From Watersipora subatra (lineage: Eukaryota; Bryozoa; Gymnolaemata; Cheilostomatida; Watersiporidae), in assembly GCF_963576615.1 (NCBI RefSeq), contig NC_088711.1:57454248-57518247 (forward strand): 64,000 bases of DNA, written 5' to 3'. The position numbers and the translations under genes were made by a program. Positions 11,101-20,100 of this stretch are shown one piece after another (position 1 is the stretch's first letter; the number at the start of each line of letters is the position of its first letter). A model generated the notes under the pieces. It made no database searches and had not been told where the DNA came from. It saw only the letters and a list, made by a program, of their open reading frames with translations.

Positions 11101-14100
11101 TTCGTGCGAACTAATCCAATAAATCTTATTAGCATACACCGAATGTATTTGTTATAAGGGGCCATATCCAGCTATCGCAGCCTGAGAACCTTAAACATGA
11201 AGATCTCAGTCTATGTCTTTTGCTGATGCATCACCGTGCCTGCACTTAACCAATGTCACCTAACTTGATTCTGGTGCACCATCATATCTAAGGGCACTCA
11301 AGGTGTTGTATTTAGGGAGTAGTCACCTACATAAACATAACGAAGATAAGTTAGGTTTGTCGCTGACTCACATCGACCTGCACTACTGCTCTTGTGCAAA
11401 CATTATATATTGTTTGATGACAAAATTGATATCGCTGTAAAAACAAAACTGTATGTCGGTAAATTTTATCGCTGACATATCTCCTTAAAGATGAACCTGC
11501 ACAAAATTTTAGTAGACAATCAGACTATATTGGATCTGTTTTATCATTTGAGATTGTCTATGATGTTTGATGCAATCTGACTGCCAGGATGTTTGAAGAT
11601 TAACCCTTGCACTGTCATCCATGTACAAAATTAGCTTTTTGCCTACTGCAAGCCATTTTACTGCAAACCGTCGAGTTTACAACATGATATGTAAAAACTT
11701 TTTTTCAATTTCAAACACTATGTAGAAAATTCTCTTACATATTTCATGTTGCCAACATGTTAACGAACAGAACTATGCAACTCAATCCAATATAGTTATA
11801 TATTGTGCATTGTTAAGTTATGTGAAGCTACGATCGCTATGAAGCTACTATAATTTATCATCTAATACGTTCCTTACTTTTACAACACTTATTTTCACCA
11901 CCATCACAGTCAGTGCTGTGACTCATTATCTGAGTATTCACTAAAGCCTGAATCTGAATTAGCTATAATGTCATCAACAAAAGCCTTTTCGTTTTTAACA
12001 CTGGAGGTGTTTGCTTGTGGAAGTCATATTACAACTAAAAGTTTGAGCGTCAAACAAAAGTTTTTGACTTGAACATTTCTGATCAAAAATTATAATTCGC
12101 TTCGCAAATATAGGCCGATTTTCAAAAGAAATATTCGGACATCCCTGTCAGTACCAAAGATCGTTGGTTATGTTGTCATGAAATAATAAAATTCATTTAC
12201 TAAACAGCAATGGTAAATTTTGCAAAAATGTTTCTATGGCAGTCGATCATAGATTTAGCATAAACTCGCATAGAGCAAGGAAAGGGTTTAAATCGACAAA
12301 ACTTGATCGCGGTTAAAACGCCCAGATAAGTGCAATTATGATGTCAATAGTTGCAAAGATACTGACAGAATAGAGACGCGTAACGCTGCAACTTAACGCA
12401 TTAGCCGATAACAACTATAGAAACGATAGGAACTAGTGACGTCATTTTAACGCGAATTTTTTTTGGAGCGTTTAAACCGCGGCCAAGTTTTGTCGATTTT
12501 GAAACATCCTGGCAGTAGGATCACCTTAAACATCAACAACAATCGCAAATGATAGACAAATGTCAATAATTTTTGATTAAATCTACTAAATTTTTGTGTA
12601 GGTCCATCTTTAAAGTAAACACAAGATTAAGTGATTCCGAGGACATTTATGTGTGGACTCACAACAATTGGCTGTTTGAATGTAAGACTCACAACAATTG
12701 GCTGTTTGAATGTCTCCTCAAACGAATCCATCCGGAGGCAACCGAGATCAACTCCGTGGAAGCTCTGATGAGACCAAAAGTTTGGTTTACTAGACTGTTC
12801 TTGAAACAGTGCGTCATCATTAAACGGTGCAATATACATGTGTCCTTCTGTTGGGAACATCTTGCCTAAAATCATTAGTCCCTGAGATTACTACACCTTA
12901 TCAAGGCTATGCTGTTTGAAGGAGCCACTACAAAACCACGCCACCTTGGTATAGAGTAAGTCCCCATGTACCTACATGTGCATCATCAACTTGACCTACA
13001 GACGTACCCTTTGTCTACTGCGGTGTCAAATCTACAGTTCTGTTTGCCTGTTTTAAAGATAAAATAACGTCTTTCTATTAATTTCTTCAGTGTATATTTA
13101 ATATGTGCAATTTAATGACTATTGACAACATTTACCAAGTACCTATTAAAGGTTTTTTTGGACTATGGAACAAATTGAACCAACTCCTTGTATTCTTCTG
13201 GGAATACTTGATTCCACATACCACATTTCAGCATACCAAACAGGTCGAGGAAAGAAATACATTCACAAGTAAAGCCATGACTGTATTTATTTGAATGAGT
13301 AGGGAAATTTTGTTTGTCATAAAAATCCTAGCATTACTCTAATACCTTGAAAAAATATTACCACACATGTTTCGCATCCATATGAAACAAAACCTTGATA
13401 AAGAAATCTATTTTGCGACAGGAATAACATAGTATTGCCGATATTTCTAAAATCTGAGTTCACAAAATCTCCCAAGCAAAAATGCTGATGTTACCTTGAG
13501 TAATATTCTGATAATGGTGTTAAAATAGACGACCAAATTTTGAACTTTTTATTTATCTGACTAGAAATTTGTTACATAAAACCTGATACGGCAGACGCTC
13601 CTACAACATAAATAATCCGTTTCAGAAACGTTTACGTTATATGGACTTTACATTATGCGAACAGTAAAATACATGTAACTTGCCTAATCCGTTCTAAAAT
13701 CTTCCAAAACTCATCCCTTTAGCCCTTCAAAAGGGAAAAACTAGACTCAACTTTTAATTGAATGACTGCACAGTAACTGTAATATTATTACGTAGTTTGT
13801 ATCGACAACTTTTCCCTTTTTTTCTTACTTTCACTAAGTTTATAGTGCATGACTGTGGCAATTGTATAATAAGTCATGGTGAATAGTGTATAATAAGTCG
13901 AGGTGAATAAGTCAAGGTCTTACACTGTCAATTTACTTCAATCTTTGCATTTTTTTATAGAAAGCAAGGTCTATCCTGCAAAAGAGTAATAGTAAAACAT
14001 ATTTTGTATGTCCAAAATAAAGTGAAACAACAATATATTAGTACTACATGTAAAAGAGCGGTGCACGCCTGACAGTCCACCCATCCCTCTCCAGGGACTG

Positions 14101-17100
14101 AGGTTAAAATAAAAGATAGCTTTTGACAACACTCCAATTCGTGACATTAAGCATGGTACACCGACACTGCACCAATCGATCATGTACTAGTCTGTCTAGT
14201 GTACTCCAAGGCTTACCACCAGGTTTGAGGAATTTCTTTGCATGTAAATAGGTCTCAATCATTCTTTCATTGAAGAGCATGTACCCTATTGGCTCGGAAA
14301 TAATTGTATCTACTAGTTCAGGCAACTCTGTTTCTTCAATTTTTGCAGGAATCACACAGATTCTGTCTGAGAGATTGTTATGTTTGACCAGCCTCTACAA
14401 CAAACACCAGCTAATTAAATCTTGAAAAAAAAACTCATACAACTCACTTGGCACTAAGCTCCTAGAGCTGCGTGACTAATTATAGAACAAGAGTTGAAAA
14501 ATGTACAGTGCACCCTCAGGATAAGATTTTAATCCTTTCCAGGATTGGCATCGTTTGGTGAAAAAATCGTATGAAGGGGTATAGAAACCATAGTAATTAT
14601 ATAATATATAATATAGTAGTAAAAATAATCAAAATTTCATATAACTACTGCACAGTGGAACCTTGGTTCTCGAAGATAATCCGTTTCAGAAGGTTGTTCG
14701 AGATCCGAAACAATTTTTCTCATCCGAATAAATGTATGTACTGTAAATTTGAATCTGTTCCAAGGCGAGAAAACAACTTCGGTTACGTATTTTTTTAACA
14801 TTTTACACCATAAACCGAACTGTATACAGCATCCTATAAATAAAAACGGGTAAATATAGATCGTGTTTAACTTTAAAAAAAGGTTTTCTATTTATGATGG
14901 AAAAAGAAAACAACAGTAAACATTTCGTATATTTTGCTCTTAAACATCGAAAACATTAAAGGTTAAGATACAATACCAAAAATTGCAGAAATTGATAATG
15001 AAACAGCAAAAAAATGCAACAGATCAGTTACATCAAAAACCGTAGGAAAAAGAAAATACAAACAGCAATGGCACGTTTACTTCACATCTTCGAAGGAAAG
15101 TCCTCCTCCAAAACAATTTAGGGTAACTCGACTGGAGGGGTTATCTCCCTAGCAAATCTCTTCGGTGGAGGAAACGTCATCCCAGATAGCTCCTCCTTTT
15201 TTGTAAAGAATTTATGAAGCGTAAATTGCTTCTCTGTTTGTTAACGAATGTTTCTATGCTGTTTTTGGAGCTGTTCCAATTCCAATGCGTATGCTACGGT
15301 TTGGTCGAGAACTGAATTTATGTTCAAGATCCGAGACAAACAAATCTCAAAATCTTTGATCGAAAACCGAGTTGGTCAAGAACCGAAGCGTTTGAGAACC
15401 GAGGTTCCACTGTAGATATTAATAATTACTAACAAAATAGTATGTTGACTTAAGCAACTATAGTTACCTACAGTAACTTTAGTACACTTAGTGTATTTAA
15501 TGGTTGTGATCTGCATTAAAAGGTAAAGTTTCAGTGTGCTACGAGCTGTATGTACCGTAGAAAGTCCTTGCCTTCAAGACAGACATATGTATAGCATAAA
15601 CTTTGAATTTTTATGTATCAGTTTCCAGCTTCGTTTTCGCTATAAATTTTAATGGACCTCATAAAAACCTTTTTTCAACCTAAATCGCAAAAAAAGCTCA
15701 AGCGATGCTGTTCTAAAAAATGTTCAGTTTAATATGTAATGAAGTGGATTTTTGTTAACAGGTTAATAGAAGTTGTCTGACAATTGACCTTTTCAGGAAT
15801 TCCTCTAGAATGATAGAATAACTCCTACAGAGACTTCTATCAAGATAAAAATATCGATCGCTGATGAACCATATGTTATTGTATCAAGCTTTTCTGCGGA
15901 GTCTGAACAACCAGCGCTGATTAACCAGCTCCTTAACATACAACAGCTACTCAGCTCCTTAACATACAACAGCTACTCAGCTCCTTAACATACAACAGCT
16001 ACTCAGCCCCTTAACATACAACAGTTACTCAGCCCCTTAACATACAACAGTTACTCAGCCCCTTAACATACAACAGTTACTCAGCCCCTAGTGCAAACGC
16101 ATCAGAAAAATAGTTCATAACTGTTTAAAGCTAGAGTGAATTTTTGAGCAAATACATCAATGAGACAACTAAATCTATACATGAGCATCTCCGAGGTTAA
16201 ATAAACGTTTGAAACATCCGCTGGTAGGCTAAGGTATCCTAACACTGAGCCAAAAAAAATATTGCACCCGTGATGTGCCAATGACAAAGGATAACATAAG
16301 CAGCTAGAGTCTTAGAAAACATCAGTTTATCCTTCAAAGTTATTAGATCTGAAATGCTATGTACACAGCATCAGACATACTCGTGTAAAGCTATGGTTAC
16401 CATTTCATGGTAACCATGAAATGAAATGCAAAGATGTCCAACTAGAAATTCAAGACTTAACATTATGTAAATGGATAAGGGTTCAATTGGAGTTCCCTGC
16501 GTACAAAGGTTGCTCGCTTTCTCTTCATCCATCTGCATGGAGGTTGACCATAAGGAATGCCGATGAAAACAAACACAAAACTCACAAAAACTAATATAGG
16601 CCTTTTTAGAAGCTTTATCTATGAGGGTTCTTGACAAACCGGTCTTTATTTCCATAGAAACTGGCTCCACGTAATGTTCGTTTTACAGCGCACACTATTT
16701 TACAAGAGCATACAGATCTCTTATAAACCACGCAACAGCAGTGCTACTTTGTTTAAGGGTTTTTCCTGCCTCTGATAATGATGGTTATATTGACTAAAAG
16801 AAACTGATTGGCAAAAAACAAAATATTTACATAAAAAAACATTACTAGCTTACTATTATTGACGAAAAATTTGGGGTTCCAAACTATAACAACTAACCTC
16901 ACTTTTACATATTGTCTGCGCATAGAAAAAATGACAACTGCAAAACTATCAAATTCAACGAAGCTAAAGATTTGTATGACAAGCCTACCTCGCAGTACTG
17001 CGCCATGTTGCTTGCCTCAACGGCGTAAACCTTCTTCGCACCAGCTTGTACAGCGAAGAATGAGAGGATGCCAGAGCCCGCCCCGACATCGAGAACGACC

Positions 17101-20100
17101 TTGCCGATAAAGTCTGCCGTATTGGCAAGCATAGCTGTCTGATATGTGTTAGTTCTTACATAATCTTGCATCATGTTCTGCTGCTGGGATAGGTAGCTGT
17201 AAAACTGTAAAACAGTGATCAAAGATCACATTTAAAATCCTACAAAGGTGAGAGAATATAGAGATCAGTGACCACTAACTAGCTCACCACCACAATGCTA
17301 TAAATTATGCCATAAAGATTTGAGTATAACATGGCAACGATGAAGTGACGTTCCTAATAAAATATCTGCTCACAATAATTCTTTCAATGGAGAATGGAAA
17401 CTCAAAATTCAGGCATATTCACTTGCAGAAATTAATGGTGTACTTTGATACGAATAACCAGAAACAGTTCAATCATCATCATCAATACATAACTGATGAT
17501 CTTAATACAGTAAACACTCCTACAACGTAAATAATCCACTCGGAGAACGTTTACATTATAGCGATTTTATGTTATAAGACTAAAATACATGTAAATAGTG
17601 TTATCTGCTCTAAAATTCTCCTAAACTCACACCTTTGGCTCTTCATAATTAAAAAAAACTAAACATGACTTTTTAATTTAATGACTGCACAATAACTGTA
17701 ATAATATTGGTTCGAATCAACCACTTTTCCCTCATTTCTATCACTTTCACTTGGTCCATGATTACGGTAATTTCATGTTTAGTTAAAGGGAGTGCACACC
17801 TTCAAATTTTCAATCGATCTTTTGTACTTTTTTTCTCCACAGCAATATGTCACACAAATATTATGTCAAAAATAAAGTAAAAAGAATATACATATAATAT
17901 ATACGATACCCTTACACATAATTTTCTCTCCCAAATGTAGCAAAAAGGAAAATACTATTTTAAAGCTACCTATGGGTTCTCGTTACTCTATATAATGTTA
18001 AATTTGATAACTTGCACCTATTTGACCCTTTATATCATATGTAATTTCTCATGTACTACGAAGCAAAAAACTTTACAAAAATTCTTTATGTTTAGTGGAA
18101 TTGTATAACATTACATAAAGTGACATTCTTACACTTTGTTGGTAAGAACAAGTCCACTGCAAGATTACAAACTTGCAAAAGATTGGCAACAAATTTTATG
18201 TGCACAAGTTTTTAATCTTTTTCTAATAGAAAAACAACAACCACAATGAGAGTTGGTTGCACGACCATATTAACCTACCTCAATTTGAAATGAACAAATA
18301 TTCTTAAACCTGTTTTATGTAGGGCAGACTTACTTGGAAATATTGCACTGCAGAATCTTTGTCCGTTCTTTCTGTAAATACCGATTTTCTGTCTTGACTT
18401 GTGTACTCTTTCAATAAAGAGGAAGCCTGCCGGCAATCTGACAAACAGAGTCGAGAGAGAATATATGTTCAACAGCAAATAATTAATTTTAGCGAGCCTC
18501 ATCTAAAACACTTTGTATCCTCTCAATAAAAAAAGATGAACCATCACAGCAGCCGACAAGGTTATTTTGTTTGAATTTTACAACTCTCCAAGACAGAAAA
18601 CCTCTATGAAGAAAACCAAAGTATCCAAAAAATAATTTACAGTTTACGAAATGACATAGAATACTTCAAGTTTTGCGTTCGGTAATTTGGAGAATGAACT
18701 TTCTCAATGAACTCTTGACAAAAAGCAAAGAGTTTTAAACCATTGGTTCTGTACAAGCAAACGATTTACAATGCCTGCTTTGTTTACCAGAATAGCGATG
18801 GCAAACAGAAATCAATCGGGAGCATGCTTGTCTATGATCTCACGACATTAACCTTTTTATGAAGCTTCTATGATTATGTGTAACTCAATGATCATAAATT
18901 AAAAGTGATTAAGTCAATTTTAACGCAATATTTCTAGTAACTGAGGAATACTCTAAGCAAGTTAAGACTTACTCAAGCAATTTGTTAGAAGTTTTGGTGA
19001 GTAACACTTGACATGCAGATCACTACTTCTCTGACCAAATACTAACAGAAAAAAAATTATAATAGTTTTTGAATTAATATTTTTAATATCATTCTACGAT
19101 TGAGAAAGGTTTGTTGTGAAATTTTCACTTGTCAACTTTGTATTCATAAAGGGTAAATTGAATGCATAAACCTAATTTAACCAACATATTAATAAATATG
19201 TTGATCGCAGCCGAAACATTGTTTTTGAGCGTTTTCAAAGATGCCATACAGTGGATCTTGTACATGACCACCAAAAACATGGCTAGACAATGTGAGATTG
19301 AGACAGTCCTAGGGAACATATTTAATAGGACTAGATACATTGATCATGTGGTTATATGAGTGTCGGAAGACCTACCTGGCTCATCCAGAAACCTGATGAG
19401 AGTGCTATCTGACTCATTCTCTAATGTGACGATGATCCCTGTCCTACCGAGTCGTGCAACCTCTGTGGTGGCACTGACCAGCATAGAGCTGCCACCATGC
19501 CCATCTTAAACAAGTTACATAAAAGCCATTCACAAAACCTTAGAACACTTTTTGTAAAGATATATACATATATGAATTATTTTCGAATGAACTTTGCTAA
19601 ATGTTAAAATGCAACAAATTTTCACAGGATAATTTACTGTCATTTGATAAAAAACCATGTTCTCTTTGCCGAATGTCAATGTTTTGAGTTGCGACAGAAA
19701 AACCAGCGATGCTCACTTTATATGTGTATATAGAATTTTATTTTGCATATTTTAATATGGTTATGTGCATACATGTTAACATGGCTATATCATACAAGCA
19801 TGAACAAGTTTCCAATAAACAGCATGCCCTCAGGTTGCGATGTCCCTGTTGTACGATTTTCTTGCTTTACGATTTGGAACACGATATTCTTTCGTCCTTG
19901 CCATACGACATTTTTTTGCCATACGAAATGAACAAAAATTTCTCGAAGTAAAAATTTGGCAGTCGGTGTGGTGAATACACCGAAATATTGAAGATGCCAA
20001 TATGTTATTCACTGAAATACCTCTCACAACGCCTGAAAGAGATACGATGCTCGCTCTCACTCAGTTCAGCATTATTCGTTATAAGTTGTAGTGAAAATGA

